DNA of 64,000 nucleotides from Pedobacter yulinensis (GTDB lineage Bacteria; Bacteroidota; Bacteroidia; Sphingobacteriales; Sphingobacteriaceae). The notes below the pieces were generated by a model. It searched no databases, was not told the DNA's origin, and saw only the letters and a list, made by a program, of their open reading frames with translations. The stretch spans positions 868,001 to 932,000 of the forward strand of contig NZ_KZ686269.1 in NCBI RefSeq assembly GCF_003029735.1. The letters run 5' to 3'. A program made the position numbers and the translations under genes. Positions 47,925-57,080 of the stretch are shown here, piece by piece; the stretch's first letter is position 1, and each line of letters begins with the position of its first letter.

Positions 47925-50606
47925 TTGAAGACGAAATTTACTACGCTGTTTTTTCTGATCATCTCTATTCATGCTGTCGCGCAGCAGCGCATCTCTGGTC
48001 GCATCTTCGGACCGCGCGACCCAATTGCCTTTGCCACAGTATCCAGCCCTGAAACAGGCCTGCAAAGCTATGCAGCCGAAAATGGGGCATTTAGTCTTTC
48101 GGTTTCTGGCGTTGGGAAAGTGCAGATCCGCGTTACGGCCGTGGGCTACCGTTCGCTCGATACGGTGGTGAACAGCCTGTCCAGCGACCTGTTGTTCCGT
48201 CTTCAGCCGCTCAACCTGAACCTGCGCGAGGTGGAGGTAAATTTCGTGCGTCAGCCTGCCTCTTCAAACAGTTCGCTCCTGTTTGACCGGCAGGCGATTG
48301 AGCAAGCCCAGGCGTTCAGCCTGACGGACATCCTGAACAACCTTCCGGGTAAAAAGATGGTGCCGCTTGATTTGCAGGGGCCGCAAAACCTGACGCTTCG
48401 TGGCAATCTTGACGGCGCTGCGGCTTCAAACAACTCGATGGGGATTGGCATTGTTGTAGACGGCATTGTTCAAACCAATAATGCAAACATGCAAAGCCGG
48501 AACCTCGGCACCTTCGGGGCAAGCGGCAGCACATTATCTGATTCCAGAAACAGCCGCCGGTATGACGTTACTTTTGGTGGTATCGACTTGAGGGACATTC
48601 CTGCCGATAACATTGAGAGCATTGAGGTCATCCAGGGCGTAGCACCTGTAAAATATGGCGATATGACTGACGGCGCGGTCATCATCAACCGCCAGGCCGG
48701 CGAAACGCCATACCAGTTCGCCGCAAGATTTAACGGCGGTTCAACGAATACGTCGCTGTCTAAGGGTTTTAAGCTGAAGAATAAAGCCGGCGCCATCAAC
48801 ATCAATCTCAATTATCTGATGAGCAATGATGATCCCCGCGACAAAATGAAGGCATACAGCCGGCTGAACGGCGGCGCCATGTGGACTTCGTACTTTGCCA
48901 AAGGGTTAAAAAACAATCTGTCGGTCGATCTGAGCGAAAAATTCGACAATGCTAAAACTGACCCCGACGACGAGCGCCTCCGCCGCACCTATTCAAAGGC
49001 GCGTTCCATCCGCATTGGTAATCGCACCAGTTACACGTTTGATCACGGTTATCTGAAATCGCTGAACTTTACCATCGGGATTGACCGCTCCTACAACGAG
49101 AGTTATGCTGACTATTACCTGAATGGTTCGCCACGCGGCATGGCCGGGAAAGATACCACCGGGACCTACGAGGGCTTTTACATCCCGGGCAACTATACAG
49201 CTGTTGACCACATCATTGGCAGGCCATTCAACATCAACAGTGGCCTTGATCTCCTGTCTGCTTTTCAAATTGGTAAAACCGTTCATACCCTCAGTACAGG
49301 CCTGAGTTTTTCGCGCGCATCGAATGGCGGGACCGGCGTCCTGGCAGACCCAAACCGTCCGCGGCTGCCCAACTCAGGCAACAAAAACGAACGCCCTTAT
49401 AGTTTCGAGTTTGTTCCCGCATTGGTAAACATCGGTGCGTATGTTGAAGACCGGTTTAAGATCAGCATCTTTGGCAAGACACTGCATACGGCAGCGGGCC
49501 TGCGCCTCGACTTTCAAAATGGGTTTGCCAGTTTTCAACCGAGGATAAACAGTAACCTTGAACTGGGCAACGGCTTGAAAGCCAATGTGGCTTATGGCAT
49601 TTCCAGCAAAGCGCCTACAATGGCCTACCGCTATCCTGGACCGACATATATTGATTTACCTTTAATTGATTACTATACAGGGGATGTGCGAAACAGCCTC
49701 TATCTGGTTCATACCACGCGTTTTGTGCCAGACAACAGCGACCTGAAACCGGCCCGGTCCCAACAAATAGAGCTGGGTATGTCACTGACCAAGCCGTTTT
49801 TCACCACCTCTCTTAACGCGTATCACAAGGTCAACAGCCGGGGTTTCAATACGCAACAAAACTATTATCCGCTGGCGGTTCCGGTCTATACCGCTGTGCC
49901 AAATGGCGCTAACAAACCCGGTTATGTTTCTGCTGGACGCGATACCATCTGGCCAGGCCTGACCATTTCGGAAGTGGGTAACCTGGTTAGTTCCTCAAGT
50001 TCAGGCATAGAATGGTTGGTCAACACCAAAAAAATACCGGCTATTCAGACCAGCTTCTCCTTTAATTCTGTATTTGGCTACAGTACCTACCGACAGTCCG
50101 GCGACCGCTCTGCCATTGCCAATGAAGTATTCATCCGCGAAGGCAGAAAGGGTTGGTATGGCGTTTATGAAGCCAATAAATACGATAAGTGGTCTGTTTC
50201 CAGCCGCCTCAATTCCAACACGCACATCCCTAAACTTGGACTGGTGGTCTCGGCGATCCTGGATGTGACCTGGAAAGATGAGACCAAAACGCTGAACTCG
50301 CGGCTACCCATCGCCTATCTGGATCGCTATATGGTGCGCTACCCGATTGCCAATTTTGACCCGGCGAATTCTGATTATGGCCATCTGGCGCAGTCGCAGG
50401 CTGCCGACTCTTTTGCGAGTCTCCCCATTCCCTATGCCAACCTGTCCATGCGCCTGTCAAAGGAGTTCAGGAAACGTATTCGCTTTTCGATTAATGCTTA
50501 CAACGTTTTGAATGTACAACCACGGTATTTCGACGAGGCTACCAGCACATTGTATGTGTTCAATGACCCCATCAGTGTCGGAGCCGAATTATCTTTTAAA
50601 TTTTAA
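47925..50606 (+). CDS. TonB-dependent outer membrane receptor
   Basis: An 893-residue receptor. No ATG precedes the signal peptide; the TTG at 47925 gives LKTKFTTLFFLIISIHAVAQQ-like sequence, which I take as the start. A carboxypeptidase-regulatory-like domain follows (ISGRIFGPRDPIAFATV). The plug is at about 115-260 (LREVEVNFVRQP, IPADNIESIEVIQGVAPVKYG) and a barrel fills the rest, ending in SFKF. It leads a four-gene operon: three bases separate it from the DUF4876 lipoprotein, then DUF6850 and cytochrome c peroxidase. It probably imports a metal complex or small ligand; the peroxidase hints at iron or haem, but that is inference. Confidence 0.9.
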   Translation: MKTKFTTLFFLIISIHAVAQQRISGRIFGPRDPIAFATVSSPETGLQSYAAENGAFSLSVSGVGKVQIRVTAVGYRSLDTVVNSLSSDLLFRLQPLNLNLREVEVNFVRQPASSNSSLLFDRQAIEQAQAFSLTDILNNLPGKKMVPLDLQGPQNLTLRGNLDGAAASNNSMGIGIVVDGIVQTNNANMQSRNLGTFGASGSTLSDSRNSRRYDVTFGGIDLRDIPADNIESIEVIQGVAPVKYGDMTDGAVIINRQAGETPYQFAARFNGGSTNTSLSKGFKLKNKAGAININLNYLMSNDDPRDKMKAYSRLNGGAMWTSYFAKGLKNNLSVDLSEKFDNAKTDPDDERLRRTYSKARSIRIGNRTSYTFDHGYLKSLNFTIGIDRSYNESYADYYLNGSPRGMAGKDTTGTYEGFYIPGNYTAVDHIIGRPFNINSGLDLLSAFQIGKTVHTLSTGLSFSRASNGGTGVLADPNRPRLPNSGNKNERPYSFEFVPALVNIGAYVEDRFKISIFGKTLHTAAGLRLDFQNGFASFQPRINSNLELGNGLKANVAYGISSKAPTMAYRYPGPTYIDLPLIDYYTGDVRNSLYLVHTTRFVPDNSDLKPARSQQIELGMSLTKPFFTTSLNAYHKVNSRGFNTQQNYYPLAVPVYTAVPNGANKPGYVSAGRDTIWPGLTISEVGNLVSSSSSGIEWLVNTKKIPAIQTSFSFNSVFGYSTYRQSGDRSAIANEVFIREGRKGWYGVYEANKYDKWSVSSRLNSNTHIPKLGLVVSAILDVTWKDETKTLNSRLPIAYLDRYMVRYPIANFDPANSDYGHLAQSQAADSFASLPIPYANLSMRLSKEFRKRIRFSINAYNVLNVQPRYFDEATSTLYVFNDPISVGAELSFKF

Positions 50607-50608
50607 TT

Positions 50609-51943
50609 ATGAAAAAAAATCTATTCTTCCTGCTTTTGCTTACCGCGGTGTTTGCTGCCTGCAAGAAAGACCGTTCAGGTGATGTACAACCCGTAAAACT
50701 CTCGGTCAAATTACAGGTCGAGTCGAATGCGGTTGCGTATGGATTTGACGTGGCTAAAACAAAGGTAACGGTACAAAATATAGACAACGGGCAATCTTTT
50801 GCAGCACAGGCCGACGCGACGGGATTGGTGGAAATTGACAACCTGATGCCCGGTGCGTACGACATTCAGGCCAGCCTGACCATTGCTGCAGCTGAATATA
50901 CGCAGGCCACCGGCATCAGCACCACACAGGATATCGTTTACAACGCCAGTGCAAAAGCGCAGTCGCTGATCAATCTGCAAAACAGCCTGGTGCTGGAGCT
51001 GCAGACCGGAACCATTGGCGACTGGGTTATGAAACAGATTTATTATGCTGGCTCGAACGGCCGGGATGGCGCTTCTTTCCGCGACTGCTTTGTTGAAATC
51101 TACAACAACTCGAATAAGGTGCTGTATGCAGACAGCCTTTGTTTCGGACAGGCACATGGCATTCCCACGAAAAAAACAGCCATTGATTTTACCAAGCCTT
51201 ACATCCTGCCCAGCGGCCAGTTTGACTGGACAAAGGCAGTAGGCATGAACAATGCCAGGGCCAATTCAGATTACATTTATGCCAGTTCAATGTTTATGAT
51301 TCCCGGTACCGGAAAACAGCACCCCGTGCAACCCGGGTCCAGTATCATTATTGCCGCTACGGCGTTGAACCACAAGGGTGCGTATATCGGATCGACCGGG
51401 ACGCAGATCACCGTGCGTGATCCTGAGCTTACTGTCGATCTGAGCAAGGCCGATTTCGAGGTGTATGTAGGCGATCAGCCGGGTGTCAATCCGCTCAATT
51501 CGGATGTAAACAACCCAAGTGTGCCCAATCTGACGGTGATCCTGAGAGGCGACCGCGACCTCATTTTTGATGCCACAGGCCGGGACTCGTATTTCCTGGT
51601 AAAGACCCCGCAGGACGTGGCGTCTTTTGGCAAGTTTGCAGCGCCAGACATTACCAATGTAACGGCATCCACCAAACTGTATGTCCAGATTCCGGTTTCA
51701 GTTGTCCTTGACGCTGTCGAGGTACAGCCGCCCCTTTCCGACAACCAGTTTCCCCAAAGACTTCAGGCCAGCCTTGATGCCGGGTTTACATTTGTATCAA
51801 AAGGCCAGTATTCATCGCAGTCGCTGATTCGCAAAACTGCGCGAACGGTTGCCGGTCGTCGCGTTCTTCAGGACACCAACAACTCTAAAAACGACTTTAC
51901 AGAACTGGACCGGGCCGATCCGTCGAAAACCGCATTTAAATAG
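50609..51943 (+). CDS. DUF4876-domain lipoprotein
   Basis: A 444-residue exported lipoprotein: signal peptide LFFLLLLTAVFAAC with the lipidated Cys near residue 18. A beta-sandwich part follows (KLSVKLQVESNAVAYGFDVAKTKVTV, GLVEIDNLMPGAYDIQAS), like carboxypeptidase-regulatory folds, and then the DUF4876 core (MKQIYYAGSNGRDGASFRDCFVEIYNNSN). It starts three bases after the TonB receptor stop and probably serves as its surface partner, comparable to SusD for SusC. Function is inferred from place. Confidence 0.88.
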   Translation: MKKNLFFLLLLTAVFAACKKDRSGDVQPVKLSVKLQVESNAVAYGFDVAKTKVTVQNIDNGQSFAAQADATGLVEIDNLMPGAYDIQASLTIAAAEYTQATGISTTQDIVYNASAKAQSLINLQNSLVLELQTGTIGDWVMKQIYYAGSNGRDGASFRDCFVEIYNNSNKVLYADSLCFGQAHGIPTKKTAIDFTKPYILPSGQFDWTKAVGMNNARANSDYIYASSMFMIPGTGKQHPVQPGSSIIIAATALNHKGAYIGSTGTQITVRDPELTVDLSKADFEVYVGDQPGVNPLNSDVNNPSVPNLTVILRGDRDLIFDATGRDSYFLVKTPQDVASFGKFAAPDITNVTASTKLYVQIPVSVVLDAVEVQPPLSDNQFPQRLQASLDAGFTFVSKGQYSSQSLIRKTARTVAGRRVLQDTNNSKNDFTELDRADPSKTAFK

Positions 51944-51945
51944 CC

Positions 51946-53481
51946 TTGAGAGTTTTCTTTTTCATAACACTGTTCGTCCTGTCTGCCGGCGCTTTTGCGC
52001 AACGGCCGGCAGACAGCCTGTATCTGAACCCCATCGCGCTCCGGCAATTCGGCTACCAGACCGGCAACCTTGCCGGATTGGCCAGCTTTAAAGATAGTTC
52101 GACTGCAGCCATCGAAGTGGGTTACGGACTTACCCGGGGTTCGTTCCGCAAAGCACAGCAGCCTTTCATGGATCAGCAGGCGCGTCTGGGCATTGAAGGA
52201 ATCAATACGTTTAAACGTTTTCGGACCTGGGGACGGATTAAACTGACGCGGAATTACCAGGACAGCCTGGCCTGGAGCGCCAAAGGAACAGAGGATGTTG
52301 AGCAACCGTATTATTACGGATCGATCAAGCCGGGACCGTTCCAGCGAACGGCGTATAGCCTGTCTGGCATGCTGCTGTATGCGCTCGTACCTGGCAAACT
52401 GAATATCGGTTCGGGTATCGATTACGATTTTAAAACCTCGACCCGGTCCGTCGATCCCCGGCCGGAGGTCAATGCCTTTTCTTTGAAATTGCGTCCGCAG
52501 GTAACGTATCAGCACGCAAGCCACACCTGGTATGCCGGGGGCATCTGGGGGTACGGAGATGAGCAGAATATCCTCACGTTCAAGAGTATTCAGTACCGGC
52601 TCAGCCCCGCGTTCCCGGACCGAATAAACTACCTGATTCAGGGTTATGGTCTGATCGCCATTCGCCAGGGCAACCAGGAATTTCACCGGCGTGTGCGGGT
52701 ATATGGTGGGGAGGCAGGTTATGTTTATGCAGGAAACCGATTGGAAATCATGAGTTCTGTCCGCTATGAAAAGCGCGGGGAAACAAACATGATCCGTCTG
52801 GAGCGTTCGACCGCGACGGCTGATATCGGCAGGTTTAATACCGCAAGGCTCGACGTTCAGGGGCTTTTCACCTACCACAATGACAAAAGCACGCAACAAC
52901 TTGAGCTAACTGCTTCAAATACGGCCGCGAGCGATTTTAATGTGACCAAGGGCGGGACCAATTATTATTATGACCAGACCAGTGCTGCAGCGGCTTACAC
53001 CTTGCGGTTTGACAAGGGGGCGACAAGTTTCAAACCCGATTTTGGGATTTCGCTTGCTTATTCCACTACCGCACACGAAGATATTATCAGTGCACATCAG
53101 GTGTCTTTTACACGGTTCGAACCCGGTATACGCGCAGGCTTTCTCAACCGGTTCAGCAGCGGCGATCAGGTACGGGTTGATGCCGGGGGCCGCTTTTCCT
53201 GGTCTTCAGACAATCGCCTGAGTGTGCCGGCAAGCCAGGAGACGGTTTTCAGCCGGGGTGTAATTTATCCTGATTTTGCTTACAATACAAGTGAGTTTGC
53301 TGCCCTTGATTTCAACCTCAGCCTGGTTACAGCCCGACTGGTACCCGGTTTGCGTACGGGGCTTGCCTGGTCAGGAACCTACCTCACCAAATGGAAACAA
53401 TTGAAACATGTTGCCGGCGCGATGACCAATCCCGGATCTGACCGTTTTTTTAGCAACATCAGTATAAATCTTTATTTTTAG
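51946..53481 (+). CDS. DUF6850-family outer membrane beta-barrel protein
   Basis: A 511-residue exported protein starting at a TTG at 51946 (MRVFFFITLFVLSAGAFAQ), three bases after the DUF4876 stop. After the signal peptide the sequence alternates polar and apolar residues with many aromatic ends (TWGRIKLTRNYQDSL, NIGSGIDYDFKTS, VRYEKRGETNMIRL), and it ends in INLYF, with the terminal Phe needed for outer-membrane assembly. It matches DUF6850-type barrels found with DUF4876 proteins. Its job in the uptake system is not known. Confidence 0.85.
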   Translation: MRVFFFITLFVLSAGAFAQRPADSLYLNPIALRQFGYQTGNLAGLASFKDSSTAAIEVGYGLTRGSFRKAQQPFMDQQARLGIEGINTFKRFRTWGRIKLTRNYQDSLAWSAKGTEDVEQPYYYGSIKPGPFQRTAYSLSGMLLYALVPGKLNIGSGIDYDFKTSTRSVDPRPEVNAFSLKLRPQVTYQHASHTWYAGGIWGYGDEQNILTFKSIQYRLSPAFPDRINYLIQGYGLIAIRQGNQEFHRRVRVYGGEAGYVYAGNRLEIMSSVRYEKRGETNMIRLERSTATADIGRFNTARLDVQGLFTYHNDKSTQQLELTASNTAASDFNVTKGGTNYYYDQTSAAAAYTLRFDKGATSFKPDFGISLAYSTTAHEDIISAHQVSFTRFEPGIRAGFLNRFSSGDQVRVDAGGRFSWSSDNRLSVPASQETVFSRGVIYPDFAYNTSEFAALDFNLSLVTARLVPGLRTGLAWSGTYLTKWKQLKHVAGAMTNPGSDRFFSNISINLYF

Positions 53482-53484
53482 CGC

Positions 53485-54624
53485 ATGAAACGGGTTTTAG
53501 CAGCGTTGGCTCTTGTATTTTGTGTTCTCGCCATCATTTCTTTCCGCGGCAGCGAATACCAGGAAGACGATCCCATTCCGGTCGATTCCCTGCGTAAACT
53601 TTACTCAGGACCATCTGCCCGGTGGCCTAAACCGCATGTAGACAGCGGTGCAAAGTTCGAGGAACTGGGGCCACTCCTGCCCTCGCCCGTGGATCTGAAG
53701 AATGATTCAGTTCAAAAAATCGTCGAATTGGGAAAGATCCTGTTTTTTGATCCCCGCCTTTCGGGTTCGAACCAGATTTCCTGCTCCAGCTGTCACGCGC
53801 CCGATTTGAACTGGACCGATGGCCGGCAGGTTTCGGTAGGTCACGACCACCAGCCCAACAAGCGTAATGCACCCTCGCTCGAAAATGTATGGTATGCGGA
53901 GCGGCTATTCTGGGACGGCCGGGCAGCGGCGCTGGAGGACCAGGCCGAAAGCCCCATTGCCGCACACAATGAGATGCACCAGGACGTGAAGGAACTGGCC
54001 AAAAAGATCGGAAAGATAAAAGGTTATCAGCCGTATTTTCAGGCTGCCTTCGGATCGGCTAAGGTGACGAATAAGCGGATCTTCGAAAGTCTGGCGACAT
54101 TCCAGCGCACCATCGTGAGCCGGCGCACTGATTTTGACCGGTTCATTACGGGTACAAAAAATGCGCTGACAGATGAACAGGTTGTTGGATTGCACCTCTT
54201 CCGCACCAAGGCCCGCTGCATCAACTGTCACAATGGCCCTATGTTTACCGACCGCGAGTTCCATAACCTGGGCCTCACCTATTATGGACGTAAATACCAG
54301 GACCTGGGCCGCTATGAGGTGACCAAAAATGTCGAAGACGTAGGGCGCTTCAGAACCCCCGGACTGCGTAATGTGATGCGTACCGCCCCCTGGTTTCATA
54401 ACGGCCTGTTCCCTGATATGGAGGGTGTCATGAATATGTATAACATCGGCATGCCCGTACAGCGGGTGCGGCCCGAGCAGGTTAACGACCCCCTCCTGCC
54501 TAAAAACGACAAATTGCTGCGCGGATTGCGGCTTAGCAACAGCGAAAAAACAGCGATCGTGGCTTTTCTGCGGTCTTTGAACTCGATCCCTGTGGTTGTT
54601 AGAATGGAAAAGTTGCCGAAGTAG
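53485..54624 (+). CDS. di-haem cytochrome c peroxidase
   Basis: A 379-residue periplasmic enzyme with a signal anchor (VLAALALVFCVLAIISF). Two haem c sites are seen: CSSCH near residue 96 and CINCH near 247. The pattern ILFFDPRLSGSNQISCSSCHAPDLNWTDG is typical, as are FWDGRAAALEDQAESPI and the FRTPGLRNVMRTAPWFHNG stretch with the distal residues. It reduces hydrogen peroxide with electrons from a cytochrome or cupredoxin. It starts two bases after the DUF6850 stop and is the last gene of the four-gene operon, where it may protect against peroxide or act on a metal ligand. Confidence 0.93.
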   Translation: MKRVLAALALVFCVLAIISFRGSEYQEDDPIPVDSLRKLYSGPSARWPKPHVDSGAKFEELGPLLPSPVDLKNDSVQKIVELGKILFFDPRLSGSNQISCSSCHAPDLNWTDGRQVSVGHDHQPNKRNAPSLENVWYAERLFWDGRAAALEDQAESPIAAHNEMHQDVKELAKKIGKIKGYQPYFQAAFGSAKVTNKRIFESLATFQRTIVSRRTDFDRFITGTKNALTDEQVVGLHLFRTKARCINCHNGPMFTDREFHNLGLTYYGRKYQDLGRYEVTKNVEDVGRFRTPGLRNVMRTAPWFHNGLFPDMEGVMNMYNIGMPVQRVRPEQVNDPLLPKNDKLLRGLRLSNSEKTAIVAFLRSLNSIPVVVRMEKLPK

Positions 54625-54794
54625 AGATTATTCCTCCCCGCGCGATGAACTTTGACTCAGGGTTGTCGTTAGCGATAGCGTAGTCTGGATGTTGGTCTTC
54701 CTTGGCCGTTGCCTTTGCCGGGATGACGATTGAGCAGGCTGACCATGATGGGCGCAAAGGCGACGGCCCAGGCTGAACTGCTCTATACGACACA

Positions 54795-55601
54795 TTATTT
54801 CTCCCCGGCTAGTTTCTTCAATACCGCAATGGTAACCGATTTGCGCAGTGCGCCAAAACCAGGATGCGCGGTCAGGGCCTTTTTTGTTAATCGCGTGGCG
54901 AAAAAATAAACGTTGGCTTTCTGCTCGACAAAACCGACATACCAGCCTATATCTTTTCCATCCTGCCGGGTCCAGCCCGTTTTTTCGTAAAACACCCCGC
55001 CGTCGTGTTCAGTACGCATGATCCGCTGCACGATCGCATAGGTACGTTCTGAAAACGGCAGTTGCCGGGAATAGAGCTTTCGCAGAAAATTGATCTGGCC
55101 AACCGGCGTTACCCCAAACGTTCCGTAGTTCCAGAAGTCCGTACCTGTTTCGCGCAGATCGCCATTGCCATACGAACTGGCTTTGAAATACCGACGGTAG
55201 ACCGGTCTGCCGACTCGTCGGGCCATCTCTGCATAAAACCAGATGGTTGAGTTCCGGTACGCCTGCTCCATGTCGGTATCGGCATTCCAGGCGGCGAACG
55301 GTTCGCCAAGGAACTTGTTAACGGTACCATCCCACTTCAGCACCTGGCGTTCATCAGCAACGGCACCTTCTTCCAATGCAATGCAGGAATGGAGTATTTT
55401 GAAGGTTGAGGCGGGCAGGGATTCGTGCAGGGCATCCCGCTCGTCGGTATAGTGCCATTGTTTGTGCTTCAGGTCGAAGACCGTTGTGCTGCCCTCGATG
55501 CCATCCGGGAGCGACAGGTGCTGCGCCGTCAGCGGCAAGGGTAGCAGGGAACATGACATGCCGATGAGCCGTTGTGCGAGGGATTTATAAGCTGTCTTCA
55601 T
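54795..55601 (-). CDS. class D (OXA-type) beta-lactamase
   Basis: A 268-residue serine beta-lactamase with a signal peptide (LIGMSCSLLPLPLTAQ). The class D motifs are all there: PASTFK with Ser65 and Lys68, Ser118 in NSTIW (the S-x-V position, here with Ile), YGN at 144-146, and KTGW at 207-210. Lysine of the first motif is the one carbamylated in class D enzymes. Distances fit the OXA family and the length is normal. Substrate range (penicillins, possibly carbapenems) cannot be told. It lies convergent with the peroxidase operon as a single gene without mobile elements nearby, so it is probably resident. Confidence 0.92.
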   Translation of the reverse strand: MKTAYKSLAQRLIGMSCSLLPLPLTAQHLSLPDGIEGSTTVFDLKHKQWHYTDERDALHESLPASTFKILHSCIALEEGAVADERQVLKWDGTVNKFLGEPFAAWNADTDMEQAYRNSTIWFYAEMARRVGRPVYRRYFKASSYGNGDLRETGTDFWNYGTFGVTPVGQINFLRKLYSRQLPFSERTYAIVQRIMRTEHDGGVFYEKTGWTRQDGKDIGWYVGFVEQKANVYFFATRLTKKALTAHPGFGALRKSVTIAVLKKLAGEK

Positions 55602-55719
55602 ATTGAAAAAAAGCGGCTGCAGCCAGAAGCCACAACCGCCATATCTAAATTAACGTGCTCTGCATAAAAGTAGCGCTTGCGCCGGCATTCCTAAAAAAGT
55701 TATCAGTTTTGTTACGGCA

Positions 55720-56139
55720 CTACTTCCTGACCAGGCAGTCTACAGCCATGCGGTAACCGTCCAGTCCGAAGCCGGTCAGTACCCCTTTACAATATTTTCC
55801 GGTGAGCGACATATGCCGGTACTCTTCCCGGGCGTAAATGTTCGAGATATGTACCTCAACTACAGGAGTTTTGATGGCGGCAATGGCATCGCCTATGGCT
55901 ACCGATGTGTGAGTAAACCCTGCTCCGTTGAGCACGATCCCATCGTAAGAAAATCCTGTTTCATGAAGTTTGTTGATGATCTCGCCTTCTACGTTACTCT
56001 GGTAATAGTCGATCTGAACATTCGGGAACTGTTCACGAAGCGTGGCGATGTACGTGTCAAAGTCCATATTTCCGTAAACGGAGGGTTCACGCACCCCAAG
56101 CAGGTTCAGGTTCGGTCCGTTTATTATTTGTATCTTCAT
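55720..56139 (-). CDS. aroQ: type II 3-dehydroquinate dehydratase
   Basis: A 139-residue enzyme of the shikimate pathway, converting 3-dehydroquinate to 3-dehydroshikimate in the cytosol. Family motifs are NGPNLNLLGVREP at 7-19, the tyrosine in VYG near 22, LNGAGFTHTSVAI near 70 and the catalytic His in VEVHISN near 96, followed by REEYRHMS. Length is slightly short of the usual 145-150 but complete. It is divergent from xerD, and a textbook promoter stands directly before its ATG, so its message is probably leaderless. Confidence 0.95.
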   Translation of the reverse strand: MKIQIINGPNLNLLGVREPSVYGNMDFDTYIATLREQFPNVQIDYYQSNVEGEIINKLHETGFSYDGIVLNGAGFTHTSVAIGDAIAAIKTPVVEVHISNIYAREEYRHMSLTGKYCKGVLTGFGLDGYRMAVDCLVRK

Positions 56140-56143
56140 GCGC

Positions 56144-56174
56144 CAAACTTAGGCCTTAAAATCATTTATTCAAA
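56144..56174 (-). promoter_or_regulatory. textbook promoter of aroQ (TTTG-N19-TAAGTTTG)
   Basis: On the minus strand TTTG (56174-56171), a 19-base spacer and TAAGTTTG (56151-56144) match the full Bacteroidota consensus. The element ends four bases before the aroQ ATG, so transcription would start at or just before the A of the start codon. Confidence 0.75.
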
Positions 56175-56180
56175 TTTTTT

Positions 56181-57080
56181 GTGCAGCTCAAACAGCACCT
56201 TTATGGCTTCCGGTCGTACCTGCAGCTGGAGCGCGGACTCAGCGCAAATTCTGTCGCCGCCTATGTCAAAGATGTCGGGAAGCTGATCTCATACCTGCAG
56301 CTGCAGGGAAAGGATCCCGTACCGGCCGCTATCGGCTCTGAAGATCTTCAGGGGCTGCTCGTCATGCTGTACGAGATGGGCATGGAAGCCAGCACACAGG
56401 CACGCATCGTTTCCGGGCTTAAATCTTTTTTTCATTACCTGCTTTTGGAGAACGCGATTGAGCAGGACCCTGCGGGTTTGCTTGAGGGGCCCAGGCTTTC
56501 GCGCAAGCTGCCTGACACCCTGAACCTCGATGAGATCAACAGCATGATCGCCGCGATCGATGCGTCGAAACCTGAAGGCATGCGCAACAAAGCCATGATC
56601 GAGGTCTTGTACGGCTGCGGACTCCGGGTAACTGAGCTGGTCGAACTTAAGCGCTCGGGCCTGCACCCCGAAATCGGCTTTCTGAAGGTAACCGGAAAAG
56701 GCAATAAAGAGCGTCTGGTACCCATGGGCAATGCAGCAGCGAACATGCTGGCGATATACCTCGGTGAGGTGCGGGTACACCAGCCGGTACAAAAAGGCCA
56801 CGAAGACTACGTTTTTTTAAACAGGTTCGGGAAACGGATTTCGCGCATCAGCGTTTTCAACCTCGTCAAAGGACTGGCGTTGAAGGCGGGAATCAAAAAG
56901 ACCATCAGTCCGCATACCTTCCGGCATTCTTTCGCTACGCACCTGGTTGAAGGCGGCGCCGACCTTCGTGCCGTTCAGGAAATGCTTGGCCATGCGAGCA
57001 TCACAACGACCGAAATTTACACACATCTGGACCGCAACTACCTGCGTGAAGTGGTTACACAGTACCATCCGCGAAGCTGA
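56181..57080 (+). CDS. xerD: tyrosine recombinase XerD-like
   Basis: A 299-residue integrase-fold recombinase starting at GTG at 56181. The N-terminal SAM-like domain is FRSYLQLERGLSANSVAAYVKDV. The catalytic residues are Arg in YGCGLRVTELVEL, Lys in VTGKGNKER, His-x2-Arg in HTFRHSFATHL, His in MLGHASITTT and Tyr in IYTHLD. Xer enzymes resolve chromosome dimers at dif with XerC; XerD is the usual call for this length and C-terminus. It is divergent from aroQ and convergent with the HDAC-like gene, with no gap between the two stop codons. Confidence 0.92.
   Translation: MQLKQHLYGFRSYLQLERGLSANSVAAYVKDVGKLISYLQLQGKDPVPAAIGSEDLQGLLVMLYEMGMEASTQARIVSGLKSFFHYLLLENAIEQDPAGLLEGPRLSRKLPDTLNLDEINSMIAAIDASKPEGMRNKAMIEVLYGCGLRVTELVELKRSGLHPEIGFLKVTGKGNKERLVPMGNAAANMLAIYLGEVRVHQPVQKGHEDYVFLNRFGKRISRISVFNLVKGLALKAGIKKTISPHTFRHSFATHLVEGGADLRAVQEMLGHASITTTEIYTHLDRNYLREVVTQYHPRS

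Noticed and set aside
56181-57080. xerD-like gene as the integrase of the defence island
   Set aside because: It is 11 kb away next to aroQ, with a housekeeping Xer pattern, and is not bordered by the island repeats.
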